Shown in pieces: positions 34,192 to 44,812 of a DNA stretch of 64,000 nucleotides (the first letter of the stretch is position 1; each line of letters begins with the position of its first letter). The DNA is from Cochleicola gelatinilyticus (lineage in GTDB: Bacteria; Bacteroidota; Bacteroidia; Flavobacteriales; Flavobacteriaceae). Under the pieces are notes generated by a model, which ran no database searches, was not told the origin of the DNA, and saw only the letters and a list, made by a program, of their open reading frames with translations. Made by a program: the position numbers and the translations under genes. The stretch spans positions 434,001 through 498,000 of the forward strand of contig NZ_LRXL01000037.1 of assembly GCF_001637325.1 (NCBI RefSeq), read 5' to 3'.

Positions 34192-36606
34192 CTATCTTAG
34201 TTTAGGAAAACTAGAAGGGTTCGTTTCATGCATAATACCATAAACAGTTTCAAAGACATCCTCGATTGAAGGTTTAGAAAAATAATCTCCATCGGTTCCA
34301 TATGCTGGGCGATGTGCTTTAGCAGCCAATGCCTGAGGCTTACTGTCAAGATATTTATAGCCACCCTGAATATCTACAATATGCTGTAAAATATAAGCAG
34401 AAGCGCCTCCAGGTACATCTTCGTCGATTACTAATAAGCGGTTTGTTTTCTGCACACTCTTTACCATCTCGTGATTTAGGTCTAAAGGAAGTAGCGATTG
34501 TACATCGATAACTTCAGCGTTTATTCCTACCTGTTGTAATTCTTTGGCAGCTTCTAGAACGATGCGAAGCGTACTTCCGTAGGAAACTAATGTAATATCG
34601 GTTCCTTCTTTAACGGTTTCAACAACACCAATAGGAGTTCTAAATTCTCCTAAATTAGTAGGCATTTTTTCTTTGAGTCTATATCCATTTAAGCATTCGA
34701 TTACCAATGCTGGTTCGTCGGTTTCTAAAAGTGTATTGTAAAATCCAGCTGCTTTGGTCATGTCCCGAGGTACTAAAATATACATACCACGTAATAAATG
34801 AATTAGACCACCCATTTGCGATCCACTATGCCAGATCCCTTCCAATCGATGTCCTCGTGTACGAACAATTAAAGGAGCTTTTTGTGCCCCTTTGGTACGG
34901 TAGCGTAAAGTAACCAGGTCATCGCTCATAATTTGAAGGCAATACAATACATAATCTAAGTATTGTATTTCAGCAATAGGGCGTAAGCCACGCATAGCCA
35001 TTCCTAGTCCTTGACCCAAAATGGTAGCTTCTCGAATTCCGGTATCACTTACTCGCAACTCCCCGTATTTCTCCTGCATTCCCTCAAGACCTTGATTTAC
35101 ATCACCAATTTCTCCTGCATCTTCACCAAAAATTAATGTATTGGTATGTTTACTAAAAATAGCATCAAAATTATCTCGCAATACTACTCTTCCATCTACC
35201 TCTTCAGCATCTTCGTCGTATGTTGGTGTTACTTCGGAAACTGTTGTCGCATTTTCTTCGGCTTCAGAATAAAGATCTGATGAGTATTTGGGTTGAATGA
35301 TCTCAAAATAATTTTCAATCCATTCTTGAAGCTGTTTCTTTTCAGTAGAATTTTCACCAATTACATAGCGTAACGCTTTTCTAGCGGAAGAGATTACGTC
35401 TTTACGAAGCGGTTCTTTTTCCGAAGCAAGTTCATTTTTTATTTTTTCAATAAAATTTTTATTCGGGGAGCTTTCAGCAACATTTCCTAATAATGTAACG
35501 GCTTCCTTTTGTTCTTGCTTTTGAGGAGCTAGAAATTTTTCCCAAGCTGCTTTTTTACCTTCACGAACCTCTTTCTTAATAGTTTTTTCTATTTCGATAA
35601 GTTCCTCTTCGGTAGCCATATCGTTGGCTAGCATCCATAAGCGCATTTGTACATTACAGTCGTATTCGCGTTCCCACGCTAGACGATCTTCGCTTTTATA
35701 GCGTTCGTGCGATCCACTGGTTGAATGTCCCTGTGGTTGTGTAAGTTCTTGAACATGAATTAGTACCGGGACATGCTCTTCCCGAGCGATCTTTCCGGCA
35801 TTCTGATAGGTTTCGATAAGGGCAGGATATTCCCAACCTTTTACGCGCATGATCTCATATCCGTTTTCATCTTTGTTGCGTTGAAACCCTTTTAAAATCT
35901 CCGATATATTCTCTTTGGTAGTCTGGTGTCTCGCATGAACAGAAATTCCGTACGCATCATCCCACACACTCATCACCATAGGTACTTGTAAAACCCCTGC
36001 AGCATTGATAGTCTCCCAAAATAATCCTTCACTAGTACTTGCATTCCCAATGGTTCCCCACGCTACTTCGTTTCCATTAATTGAGAAGTTTGTCTTGTTT
36101 TCGATGCCTTTAACGTTTCTAAAAATTTTAGATGCTTGCGCTAATCCAAGTAAACGCGGCATTTGTCCTGCAGTAGGGGAGATGTCTGCACTACTGTTCT
36201 TCTGATTTGCAAGATTTTTCCAACTTCCGTCAGAATTTAAACTATGTGTTGCGAAGTGACCTCCCATCTGTCTTCCAGCACTCATAGGATCTGAATCTAA
36301 TTCGGTATGACCGTATAAACCAGCAAAAAATTGTTCGATAGTTAACTTCCCAATTGCCATCATAAAGGTTTGGTCGCGATAGTACCCACTTCGCCAATCA
36401 CCGTTTTGAAAAGCTTTCGCCCAAGCAAGTTGTGGCACTTCTTTACCGTCTCCGAAAATTCCAAATTTAGCTTTTCCCGTTAGCACCTCCCGACGCCCTA
36501 ATAAGCTACATTCACGACTGGTAACAGCGATTTTATAATCGGTTATCACTTGTGCTTTAAAGTCTTCAAAAGAAAGTTCGGTATTGGTCTTTGGGTCTGT
36601 TTGCAT
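34192..36606 (-). CDS. Fused alpha/beta 2-oxoacid dehydrogenase E1 component
   Basis: 804 aa. The N-terminal half is the alpha subunit (GDWRSGYYRDQTFMMAIGKL, PMSAGRQMGGHFATHSLNSD, ThDP-site region GNASTSEGLFWETINAAG) and the C-terminal half from about residue 470 is the beta subunit (LIFGEDAGEIGDVNQGLEG, PLIVRTRGHRLEGIWHSGSQ, VPRDMTKAAGFYNTLLETDE). Fusion of the E1 subunits is characteristic of Bacteroidota. It decarboxylates a 2-oxo acid, probably branched-chain, for an E2/E3 complex not in view. A single gene; the leader of asnB begins after its stop. Confidence 0.92.
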   Translation of the reverse strand: MQTDPKTNTELSFEDFKAQVITDYKIAVTSRECSLLGRREVLTGKAKFGIFGDGKEVPQLAWAKAFQNGDWRSGYYRDQTFMMAIGKLTIEQFFAGLYGHTELDSDPMSAGRQMGGHFATHSLNSDGSWKNLANQKNSSADISPTAGQMPRLLGLAQASKIFRNVKGIENKTNFSINGNEVAWGTIGNASTSEGLFWETINAAGVLQVPMVMSVWDDAYGISVHARHQTTKENISEILKGFQRNKDENGYEIMRVKGWEYPALIETYQNAGKIAREEHVPVLIHVQELTQPQGHSTSGSHERYKSEDRLAWEREYDCNVQMRLWMLANDMATEEELIEIEKTIKKEVREGKKAAWEKFLAPQKQEQKEAVTLLGNVAESSPNKNFIEKIKNELASEKEPLRKDVISSARKALRYVIGENSTEKKQLQEWIENYFEIIQPKYSSDLYSEAEENATTVSEVTPTYDEDAEEVDGRVVLRDNFDAIFSKHTNTLIFGEDAGEIGDVNQGLEGMQEKYGELRVSDTGIREATILGQGLGMAMRGLRPIAEIQYLDYVLYCLQIMSDDLVTLRYRTKGAQKAPLIVRTRGHRLEGIWHSGSQMGGLIHLLRGMYILVPRDMTKAAGFYNTLLETDEPALVIECLNGYRLKEKMPTNLGEFRTPIGVVETVKEGTDITLVSYGSTLRIVLEAAKELQQVGINAEVIDVQSLLPLDLNHEMVKSVQKTNRLLVIDEDVPGGASAYILQHIVDIQGGYKYLDSKPQALAAKAHRPAYGTDGDYFSKPSIEDVFETVYGIMHETNPSSFPKLR

Positions 36607-36788
36607 ATTCGGAAGTATTTGTTGTAAAAATAGCTAAAAACACGAAGCAAAGCAACGTTAAAATTTTAGTTAATTCTTAGTGAAATTTATAGTTTACTGA
36701 TAATATAAAAAATAATTTAGGCTTAATGTACCTTTTTCTAAGAATCGAAAATGAGAATCCAGAAATTAATAGTAATATTTCAAAAAAA

Positions 36789-37019
36789 CTAAGATGCTCT
36801 TTTTAACTTGTTATAATTTAAAAGAATCCATCTTCCCAATAGTAAAAAAGGAAATCCGTGTCACATTACATCGAACTAGTCTGCAGCATCCATACTGTTC
36901 GCGCCTCCCACGATCCATTTTAATTTTGCCCAGATAGGTGGCCCTGGGAAAAAAGGAGCAAACCCTAATGTTACACTAAGAAATATAATTAGCTTTATAT
37001 TGTTTATTAGAGCATTCAC
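36789..37019 (-). pseudogene. Small membrane-protein gene with two in-frame stops
   Basis: Read from the GTG at 37019, ten bases after the stop of the upstream gene, the frame encodes a hydrophobic start then GFAPFFPGPPIWAKLKWIVG, GANSMDAAD, a TAG (codon 48), FDVM, a TGA (codon 53), and HGFPFLLLGRWILLNYNKLK before a final TAG. I recall small flavobacterial membrane proteins of about 70-75 aa reading KxKWxxGGAxGMxxMDWFDLxxHGxPF, so the TAG replaces Trp and the TGA a residue before His. Either a decayed gene, or an intact 47-aa protein. The remaining spacer, 36607-36788, shows nothing recognisable. Confidence 0.55.
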
Positions 37020-37028
37020 TTAGATGCT

Positions 37029-39842
37029 TTAATACCACTCTCTTGTAAAAAGACTTAAAAGTGTTTTTGGACTCAGAGTAACAATAAATCTAATTTTTTG
37101 ATCATAATCGGGAAGGTTTGGCTCGAACCCTAGATTTGAATACATTGGGAAATACAATTCGAAGTAATCGGCCACTAGGCTTAGACGAATCCCACTGTCA
37201 AAAACTGCTTGTGTCCCTGTACCTTTGTTGTGAATTAAACCTGCATCCCCATAGGCATAGATCCATTTCCATATATTGGTACTGGCATTAATTGTAGTGA
37301 TCCAACTATCTGCGAAAGCAGGCTCCAGTTGCGATTTAAATCCACCTTCCGCTACAATAAGTTGTTGACTAAACAACCCAGTATCTTCACTTCTTCCGTA
37401 GTAATTGTAATCGAATAAATAATCACTTGGGCGGTCTAATGCAAAATTAAAGAAGTTGCCATCTTTTTGAGTGTCATTAAAGATGAAAGCCCCTGCGTAC
37501 ATTCTTAGATTTAATTGTCTATTGTTGTTAAACAATTTACGGTACTCAAAAGTTGCAGAAACTTTACTGAATTTAGACGAAACTTGATAATCAACTTCTC
37601 CTCGAAAATAGTTAATAAGATTCGGATTCGAATAAACATATTGCACATCGAGAACGCTGTAATTAGGGTCTTGATCTGGATCATTAGGATTTTCATCTCG
37701 CAACACATTAATATTTCGAATATTAATAAACTGCTTTTCGTTATCACGGAGATCACGATTGCGAAAGGCGAACGTCATAAATGGAGTAAAACGTTTGTAA
37801 AATAAATTCTCATCGTAACTATAATAACTACCTGAAAGTCCGTAACGCATTGAATACAATCGGTCTTGATCTAGTCGCTGAGTATAAACGACCGATCCGT
37901 TTCCTACCAAAGTTTTAGAGCGGAACCCAAATTGAGGTTCCAGTTTGTAATGAAGTCCTTTTGGTAAAACGGTTTTATTGTATAGTTTAACTCCTGCGGT
38001 AAGTCCGTCGTATAAATTATACTCAAAGATTGGCATAAAAAACAATTGGTTGTATGCTGGGTCTTCCACATCTTGAAACAACCTAAATTGTATGGGGCGA
38101 TTCAACAATCCTTTTACGGCTTTGTAGTTATTTCTTTGGTTAAATTCGGTGATCTTTCCTTCGTAATTAAGAACTAACTTTCTTACATCTTTAGCGGGAA
38201 CTGTAATTATTTCATTGTTTGAAATAGGACGCGACCACGTTTTAAAAATGATGCTGTCTTTGTTGATTCCATAGAGGGAAACGGGCAGCGTATTGCCTTT
38301 TAAGTTTTTAATTTCAACCTCTAAAGAATCTCCTCTGCGAGCTACCTTCTTTATTTTAAAATCTATCGTAGTTCGTGATGCGGTATAATCTTCAAAAAAC
38401 CAATCGACAGGTAATGTGGTATTTTCTTCAATAGCACGCTGAAACGCATACGATTTAATTGGAGTTGTTTTATTTTCAGAAAAAAATGATTTTATACTTT
38501 TATCGAGCGTGTCTCCTCCAAGATAATCTGCAAGGTAGATCAACCCCGAACCTCCATAATAATCGTTGGCAATATTCTTGTTGAATTTTGTCAACGAATC
38601 ACGCGGCGTGGTTATCTTTTGGTGCAAATTATTACGCGCCATATTTAAATAAAGCAGCGGGTATTGATCGTTGAATTCTAAATCGGCAGCATGTGCCCAC
38701 CGAATGATCCAAAAGTCACTTAAATCCCCGATAATCTTCATTTTTGGGTAATGAACATCTACATAATTGCGCATTAAATAAATTTGTAAGGCACCAATTA
38801 ACCAAGCATCTTCCCGTGGGTGCAATGCGAGTGTATTTTCTAAATAAGAGCGAGTAATGGTTTTAAGTTGCTCCATATCATATTCAAACCCGTCGGGAAA
38901 CGGACTAATAAAATCGGGCAATTGATTAAGACCATAAACGGGGCTATTTCGGTACGCCTCATCACTTACAATTAATTTTTTAAAAGGATAGCTGCCTAAT
39001 TTTTCATCTAAGAAATGAACCACTCTATCTGTAAACAAAGCTTGCATTTCACGGGATACCTTCGCATCTTTTCTGTTAGTTACAATAGCTACTTTATCTG
39101 TTTTAATAGTTTCAAAAATAGGTTGTTTATTTAAAAACAAAATCGCTTTCATCCGGTCGTTTCCGCGAAGCTGAGTAGTTCTCATTCCCTTGTTTACTTC
39201 CTGAGAAATCTCATCCAATTCTGAAGTAAGTAAATAGCGTTCGGGAGCGGTAAATGTGATATTAAATTCTGAAGGTTTTAAATAAAGATCATCTGTATTT
39301 TTATTGCTGTAGGCTTCCCAACCATAGTCGTATTCGGCAGGAGAAATATACCAATACCGAAGCCTATAGTTGTTATCCTTGTCAACCCCAAAGCGTGTAA
39401 ATTTAACATCGGGAACTTTTACAGTATACGATATCGTAAACGTTGCTTTTTCTCCAGGCATTAATCCTTTACGAAGCGCAATTTTTAAAATGTCTACCTC
39501 GTCGCCACGCTCCCATACCAAAGGACTATTGTTGGTATCGATTACAGTATGTATGGTTGTATTTCCACGATCATCGTTTTTTTCAAAATGAAAAGAACTA
39601 TCGTAATTTTCACCAAAGCGTTTCGCTAGTGGGGTTTTTTTGTTAGAGAAACTATTCGCCCAATCATTAAAATAAAGTGTGTCTAAGACTACGGTAGAAT
39701 TATTTCTGAAAACAATTTCTTGTTCTATCGCAATTGTCTTAGAGTCTGGATCTAATACCGCGTTGATCGTGATGGGTTGTTGCGCCGATACAGAGCATGC
39801 AATACCACAAATAATAACAAATATGTATGAGGTTAACTTCAA
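37029..39842 (-). CDS. M1-like metallopeptidase-related protein with C-terminal outer-membrane barrel
   Basis: 937 aa with signal peptide MKLTSYIFVIICGIACSVSAQ. The first ~550 residues follow the M1 aminopeptidase layout, with an N-terminal beta saddle (ITINAVLDPDSKTIAIEQEI) and a helical domain, but the zinc motif HExxH is not found: the corresponding segment reads LHPREDAWLIGALQIYLMR. From about residue 600 the sequence is amphipathic strands ending in aromatic residues (SLFTREWY), like an outer-membrane barrel. It overlaps the upstream nuclease-like gene by four bases (ATGA). Probably a non-catalytic, surface-anchored relative. Confidence 0.75.
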   Translation of the reverse strand: MKLTSYIFVIICGIACSVSAQQPITINAVLDPDSKTIAIEQEIVFRNNSTVVLDTLYFNDWANSFSNKKTPLAKRFGENYDSSFHFEKNDDRGNTTIHTVIDTNNSPLVWERGDEVDILKIALRKGLMPGEKATFTISYTVKVPDVKFTRFGVDKDNNYRLRYWYISPAEYDYGWEAYSNKNTDDLYLKPSEFNITFTAPERYLLTSELDEISQEVNKGMRTTQLRGNDRMKAILFLNKQPIFETIKTDKVAIVTNRKDAKVSREMQALFTDRVVHFLDEKLGSYPFKKLIVSDEAYRNSPVYGLNQLPDFISPFPDGFEYDMEQLKTITRSYLENTLALHPREDAWLIGALQIYLMRNYVDVHYPKMKIIGDLSDFWIIRWAHAADLEFNDQYPLLYLNMARNNLHQKITTPRDSLTKFNKNIANDYYGGSGLIYLADYLGGDTLDKSIKSFFSENKTTPIKSYAFQRAIEENTTLPVDWFFEDYTASRTTIDFKIKKVARRGDSLEVEIKNLKGNTLPVSLYGINKDSIIFKTWSRPISNNEIITVPAKDVRKLVLNYEGKITEFNQRNNYKAVKGLLNRPIQFRLFQDVEDPAYNQLFFMPIFEYNLYDGLTAGVKLYNKTVLPKGLHYKLEPQFGFRSKTLVGNGSVVYTQRLDQDRLYSMRYGLSGSYYSYDENLFYKRFTPFMTFAFRNRDLRDNEKQFINIRNINVLRDENPNDPDQDPNYSVLDVQYVYSNPNLINYFRGEVDYQVSSKFSKVSATFEYRKLFNNNRQLNLRMYAGAFIFNDTQKDGNFFNFALDRPSDYLFDYNYYGRSEDTGLFSQQLIVAEGGFKSQLEPAFADSWITTINASTNIWKWIYAYGDAGLIHNKGTGTQAVFDSGIRLSLVADYFELYFPMYSNLGFEPNLPDYDQKIRFIVTLSPKTLLSLFTREWY

Positions 39843-41086
39843 AAAGATTTTATGAATTTTAGGGTTTGCTGGTTGGGAAGGTTGGTGTGAATATAATAAA
39901 CTCCTTCTGCAAAATGTGAAATATCGATCTTAATATTTTCTGAATGTACTGAACTTCTTTTTAATATACTCTGTCCTAGAACGTTGTAAATGGTAGCTGC
40001 AATAGGTTGTGTTACTTCTGAAGGGATTTCAATTTCTACTTCTGTAGATACGACTGAAGCTCTTAGTTTGACCTCAATTTCTGAACCTTCAAACGCAATG
40101 GTACTTAATAAAATATCTTCTTCAGTTTCCAACTGCATAACCACTGGAAGATGATCACTCATGCTGTACAAACTATTCCGAAGAGACTGCGAAAATTCTC
40201 CTACGCAAGAACTATCACTAATGTTATTGTTATAACAATTACCGTTGTTTCCGAAGGCTTTATAACTACCTTCCACATAACGTAATTTCGGATTCGAGGT
40301 CATGTTCTGTGAGATGGTGATAAAATCGAAACGATCGTCTAGACCACCCCCAGCACCTGCGCCAAAAGGCCCCGAACTTATACGAGTACTTTGTGTATGA
40401 ATGTCTTGAAAGTCGATATTATTATTCCAGGAACCGGGCGTATCTATGGGGTCGATCATTACAATCGTATTGGTAGGATCGAGTAATTCTTGATAGGCGG
40501 GCTCGTTAGAAGTATAGACATTAAAATCTCCTGCAAATAGTACAAAAGCGTTGGGGTCTAGGGTTTCTAATCGTTGGGTAAATGTATTTACCATGTCTAA
40601 ACGTAGCGCTCTGTTATCTGGACCTTGACTTGATTTTAAGTGGCTAACAAATACTTAAAGAAAAACAGGTTCGGCTTGTTGATTTGCAGTATTTAGCTTC
40701 AGTTGGTAATGATTAATATCTCGAACAGAAGTTTGTAATATTTCAGAATTTTCTAACGAAAACACATCGTTCTTAAAAAATATTAATTGTTGCAGATTTG
40801 CTTCCCCAGAAGTATTCGGCACAAATGAAGCTCGTGAATATCGGTTTCCCGAATCGTTTAAAGAAGTATTCAATATTAGGTTTGCTCCTTGTGAACTTTG
40901 CAATTCACACACCATAAAGAGATCGGGTTCGTATTGGTTTAAAATATTTTGCAAAATCTGTTCTCGTGCCCCTGGTAGTGCTTCCGGAAATTCGAGCAGG
41001 TTATAGAACATGGTATTGATCGTATCTTGCGCACTTGCAGAAATGGAAATACCTAAGAATAGGGTAATTGCTATATTTTTAAACAT
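39839..41086 (-). pseudogene. Secreted endonuclease/exonuclease/phosphatase with T9SS signal, broken by an in-frame stop
   Basis: One continuous frame of 415 codons with a single TAA at 40655-40657. Part one starts with a signal peptide (MFKNIAITLFLGISISASAQ) and MFYNLLEFPEALPG; reading on past the stop gives VFVSHLKSSQGPDNRALRLD, FVLFAGDFNVYTSNEP, GLDDRFDFITISQN and MSDHLPVVMQLE, the complete motif set of this family. A T9SS type A sorting domain ends it (IYNVLGQSILK, GVYYIHTNLP, LKFIKSF). The stop changes one codon between PVFL and VFVSH. An ATG at 40594 could restart translation, but without the N-terminal catalytic part. Confidence 0.85.
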
Positions 41087-41104
41087 ACAGGGGAGTAGTC
41101 TTTT

Positions 41105-41794
41105 TTAAAAGTTTGGACTGTGATTATATTCGTCGTAAAAATCATTTAAAATTTCAAGAACTTCATCTTCATTATCAACCACGTGAACCAAATCCAAATC
41201 TTCGGGGCTTACATTGTTATTCATTTCAAGCAGTGTGCTTTTAATCCAATCCATGAGCCCTTTCCAAAATTCTCTTCCCACTAGGATTAACGGGAATTTA
41301 TCGATCTTGTGTGTTTGTATTAATGTGAAAGCTTCAAAAAATTCGTCTAATGTTCCAAATCCACCAGGCATCACTACAAAACCTTGTGAGTACTTCACAA
41401 ACATCACCTTTCTAACAAAGAAATAATCAAAATCGATACTCTTGTCACTATCTATATAGGGATTATCATGCTGTTCGAAGGGTAGTGTAATATTTAATCC
41501 AACCGAAGTTCCTCCAGCAAGATGTGCTCCTTTATTACCCGCTTCCATAATACCGGGACCACCGCCAGTAATAACGCCATATCCGTTTTCGGTAATTTTT
41601 TTCGCAATACTTTCTGCTAATTTGTAATATTTATTATCTGGTTTGGTACGTGCTGACCCGAAGATAGAAACACAGGGACCAATTCGGCTCATTTTCTCAT
41701 ATCCATTTACAAATTCCCCCATGATCTTAAAGATCGCCCAAGAGTCGTTTGTTTTTACTTGATTCCAGTTTTTTGGTGTAAGCTCATTTCTCAT
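41105..41794 (-). CDS. LOG-family Rossmann protein (TIGR00730)
   Basis: 229 aa. The signature PGGFGTLDEFFEAFT and the GGGPGIMEAGNKGAHLAGG loop identify the LOG (Lonely guy) family: phosphoribohydrolases that release bases from nucleoside 5'-monophosphates. In bacteria the physiological substrate is uncertain and may concern nucleotide pools. It is the first gene of a minus-strand run (LOG, nuclease-like, M1-like, small membrane protein), with 18 bases to the nuclease-like gene, and uvrA lies 85 bases upstream. Confidence 0.9.
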   Translation of the reverse strand: MRNELTPKNWNQVKTNDSWAIFKIMGEFVNGYEKMSRIGPCVSIFGSARTKPDNKYYKLAESIAKKITENGYGVITGGGPGIMEAGNKGAHLAGGTSVGLNITLPFEQHDNPYIDSDKSIDFDYFFVRKVMFVKYSQGFVVMPGGFGTLDEFFEAFTLIQTHKIDKFPLILVGREFWKGLMDWIKSTLLEMNNNVSPEDLDLVHVVDNEDEVLEILNDFYDEYNHSPNF

Positions 41795-41879
41795 GTGTAC
41801 AATTCAAAAGTTTAATAGTTTAAAAGCTAAGTTTCCTAAAATGGTTTTACAGTTTAGGATTAGAATTAGCGGCAATTGG

Positions 41880-44711
41880 CTAAAGTAATTCTTTTTTAAG
41901 GAAGCGTGCCGTGTAGCTTTTTTTGTTTTTAATGATTTCCTCTGGGGTTCCTACAGCCATTACTTTTCCTCCTTTTTTTCCACCTTCGGGACCAATATCT
42001 ATAATGTGATCAACGGTTTTAATTACGTCGAGATTGTGTTCAATAATAAGTACTGTATTTCCTTTGGCTACCAGTTTATTAAGCACAAGCATGAGTACGC
42101 GAATGTCTTCGAAATGAAGTCCCGTAGTGGGTTCATCAAGAATATAAAATGTATTTCCAGTGTCTCTTTTAGATAGTTCGGTCGCTAATTTTATGCGCTG
42201 TGCTTCTCCACCAGAGAGGGTTGTAGATTGTTGTCCTAAGGTAATATAACCCAGTCCTACATCACGAATAGTTTTTAATTTTCGGAAGATCTTCGGAATA
42301 GATTCAAAGAAATCACATGCCTCGTCGATAGTCATTTCTAATACATCGTAGATCGAATTCCCTTTGTAGCGAATCTCTAGTGTTTCTCGGTTAAAGCGTT
42401 TTCCTTGGCAGGTTTCACATTCTACGTATACATCGGGAAGAAAGTTCATTTCGATCACTCGCAAACCACCACCTTTACACGTTTCGCATCGTCCCCCAGT
42501 TACGTTAAAACTAAATCGTCCTGGTTTATAACCGCGAATAAGTGCTTCTGGTATTTTAGCAAACAAGCTACGTATTTCTGAAAAAACACCTGTATACGTT
42601 GCAGGGTTCGAACGGGGTGTTCTTCCAATGGGTGACTGATTGATATCGATTACTTTATCAAGATGTTCTAACCCTTCGATCTTTTTATAAGGCATGGGTT
42701 TTTTTACACCATTGAAAAAATGTGCATTTAGAATAGGGTAGAGGGTCTCGTTGATTAAAGTAGATTTCCCACTTCCTGAAACTCCAGTGACCCCAATCAT
42801 TTTTCCTAAAGGAAGGTCGATCGATACATTTTTAAGGTTGTTTCCAGTAGCGCCTTTTAGCGATAATACCTTCCCATTTCCTTCTCTTCGTTGCTTCGGA
42901 ATTTCAATCTCTCGGGTTCCATTTAAATAATCTGCGGTAAGAGTATTATGCTTTTTTATTTCTGAAGGCGTTCCTTCTGAAACGATTTCGCCACCGTGTC
43001 TACCTGCCGCCGGACCAATATCGAAAATGTAGTCGGCATGTTCGATCATGTCTTTATCGTGTTCTACCACAATGACCGAATTTCCAATATCTCGTAACTG
43101 CACCAGTGATTGAATTAATTTTTCATTATCCCGTTGATGCAAACCAATACTGGGTTCGTCTAAGATATAAAGAACTCCAACAAGCTGCGAACCTATTTGA
43201 GTGGCCAACCGAATGCGTTGTGCTTCTCCTCCCGAAAGAGATTTCGAACTGCGGTCGAGTGCGAGATAGGTAAGTCCTACATCCACGAGAAATTGCAATC
43301 TACTTTTAACTTCTTTAATTATTTCTGAAGCGATCTTCAATTGGGTGTCGCTTAATTCTTTTTCTAATTTCTGAAACCAAGCCGCTAGTTCTACCACATC
43401 CATATGTGCGAGTTCGGCGATGTTTTTTCCGTTTACTTTAAAGTAAAGTGATTCTTTCCGAAGGCGACTTCCACCACATTCTGGACATGAGACCTTATCC
43501 ATGTATTCTTTTGCCCATCGTTGCAGCGATTTAGATTCATTGGCTTCAAACGTGTTTTGAAGAAACGTCGCGACGCCTTCAAAATCGATGTTATAATTTC
43601 GAGTAATGCCTAACGTTTTCGACTCAACTTCAAATTTTTCTTTTCCTCCAGAAAAGATCATTTCTTTTGCTGCTTTTGGAAGAGTAGAAAATGGATCACT
43701 TAGTTTAAAATCGAATCGATCAGCGATTAACTGTAATTGTTTAAAGACCCAGTTGTTTTTTTGAGGTCCGTGTGGTGCTAAGGCTCCTTGTTTAATAGAA
43801 AGAGTAGGGTCGGGAACGAGTTTATCTAGGTTTACTTCGTAGAGGGTTCCCAGTCCTTTGCAATTGGGGCACATTCCCTTTGGAGAGTTGAATGAGAAGT
43901 TATTAGGTTCGGGGTTTGGATACGAAATTCCACTCGATGGACACATAAGTGATCGACTAAAATAACGTGTTTCATCAGTATCATTGTCCAGAACCATGAG
44001 TACATCATTACCGTGATACATGGCGGTATTAATAGTTTCGGTAAGTCGCTTATCGCTATCGATCTCCTGTGCTATTTTTAAGCGGTCGATGACGATCTCG
44101 ATATCGTGATTTTTATAACGATCTACCTTCATACCTTTTGTAAGGTCTTTTACTTCTCCATCTATGCGAACTTTTAGAAACCCTTGTTTTGCTATTTGTT
44201 CAAATAATTCGCGATAGTGTCCTTTTCTAGAACGAATTACAGGAGCCAAAATACTTACTTTTTTTCCGTCGAAGTCGGATAATATAAGCTGTTTAATTTG
44301 CTCATCGCTATAACTTACCATTTTGTCTCCCGTATTGTAACTATAAGCATCGCTTGCACGTGCGAAAAACAATCGGAGGAAATCGTAAATTTCGGTAATG
44401 GTCCCTACGGTAGACCGTGGACTTTTGCTGGTTGTTTTTTGTTCGATTGCAATGACAGGGGAGAGGCCTTCAATTTTATCAACGTCGGGACGTTCTAGAC
44501 TTCCTAAGAATTGTCGTGCATAAGCAGAGAACGTTTCTATATAACGACGCTGCCCTTCGGCGTATATGGTATCGAATGCCAGCGAAGATTTTCCACTGCC
44601 AGAAAGACCCGTTATTACAACCAGTTTTTCTCTTGGTATTTTTACATCAATGTCCTTTAAATTATGAACGCGAGCGCCCAAAACTTCAATAAAACCTTCA
44701 TTTTCTGCCAT
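41880..44711 (-). CDS. uvrA: Excinuclease ABC subunit A
   Basis: 943 aa from the ATG at 44711; a TTG three codons upstream lies inside the promoter element at 44718 and is rejected. Two ABC-ATPase halves: Walker [15 protein letters not shown] and [14 protein letters not shown], signatures [12 protein letters not shown] and [12 protein letters not shown], and zinc-finger cysteine pairs ([18 protein letters not shown]). It recognises bulky DNA damage with UvrB in nucleotide excision repair. Length and order are standard for bacterial UvrA. Confidence 0.98.
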   Translation of the reverse strand: MAENEGFIEVLGARVHNLKDIDVKIPREKLVVITGLSGSGKSSLAFDTIYAEGQRRYIETFSAYARQFLGSLERPDVDKIEGLSPVIAIEQKTTSKSPRSTVGTITEIYDFLRLFFARASDAYSYNTGDKMVSYSDEQIKQLILSDFDGKKVSILAPVIRSRKGHYRELFEQIAKQGFLKVRIDGEVKDLTKGMKVDRYKNHDIEIVIDRLKIAQEIDSDKRLTETINTAMYHGNDVLMVLDNDTDETRYFSRSLMCPSSGISYPNPEPNNFSFNSPKGMCPNCKGLGTLYEVNLDKLVPDPTLSIKQGALAPHGPQKNNWVFKQLQLIADRFDFKLSDPFSTLPKAAKEMIFSGGKEKFEVESKTLGITRNYNIDFEGVATFLQNTFEANESKSLQRWAKEYMDKVSCPECGGSRLRKESLYFKVNGKNIAELAHMDVVELAAWFQKLEKELSDTQLKIASEIIKEVKSRLQFLVDVGLTYLALDRSSKSLSGGEAQRIRLATQIGSQLVGVLYILDEPSIGLHQRDNEKLIQSLVQLRDIGNSVIVVEHDKDMIEHADYIFDIGPAAGRHGGEIVSEGTPSEIKKHNTLTADYLNGTREIEIPKQRREGNGKVLSLKGATGNNLKNVSIDLPLGKMIGVTGVSGSGKSTLINETLYPILNAHFFNGVKKPMPYKKIEGLEHLDKVIDINQSPIGRTPRSNPATYTGVFSEIRSLFAKIPEALIRGYKPGRFSFNVTGGRCETCKGGGLRVIEMNFLPDVYVECETCQGKRFNRETLEIRYKGNSIYDVLEMTIDEACDFFESIPKIFRKLKTIRDVGLGYITLGQQSTTLSGGEAQRIKLATELSKRDTGNTFYILDEPTTGLHFEDIRVLMLVLNKLVAKGNTVLIIEHNLDVIKTVDHIIDIGPEGGKKGGKVMAVGTPEEIIKNKKSYTARFLKKELL

Positions 44712-44717
44712 AGTTTG

Positions 44718-44725
44718 CAAAGGTA
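44718..44725 (-). promoter_or_regulatory. Promoter -7 element of uvrA
   Basis: The minus strand reads TACCTTTG with the ATG six bases later, so a leaderless or nearly leaderless transcript is expected. Confidence 0.5.
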
Positions 44726-44812
44726 CTCATTTGGAATGAAAATTTAGAAGAGATGTCATTGTGTAAAGAAGGATTTAACTAATTTTATTTTAGCGAGGCA
44801 ACATGTTCTGTG

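Noticed and set aside
36789-37019. Recoding of TAG and TGA (for example as pyrrolysine and selenocysteine)
   Set aside because: Two different stops within six codons and no supporting stem-loop or machinery in view; decay is far simpler.
39839-41086. Two separate genes (40655-41086 and 39839-40594)
   Set aside because: Both halves and the bases between are in one frame and together carry one complete set of family motifs, so one interrupted gene is the better reading.
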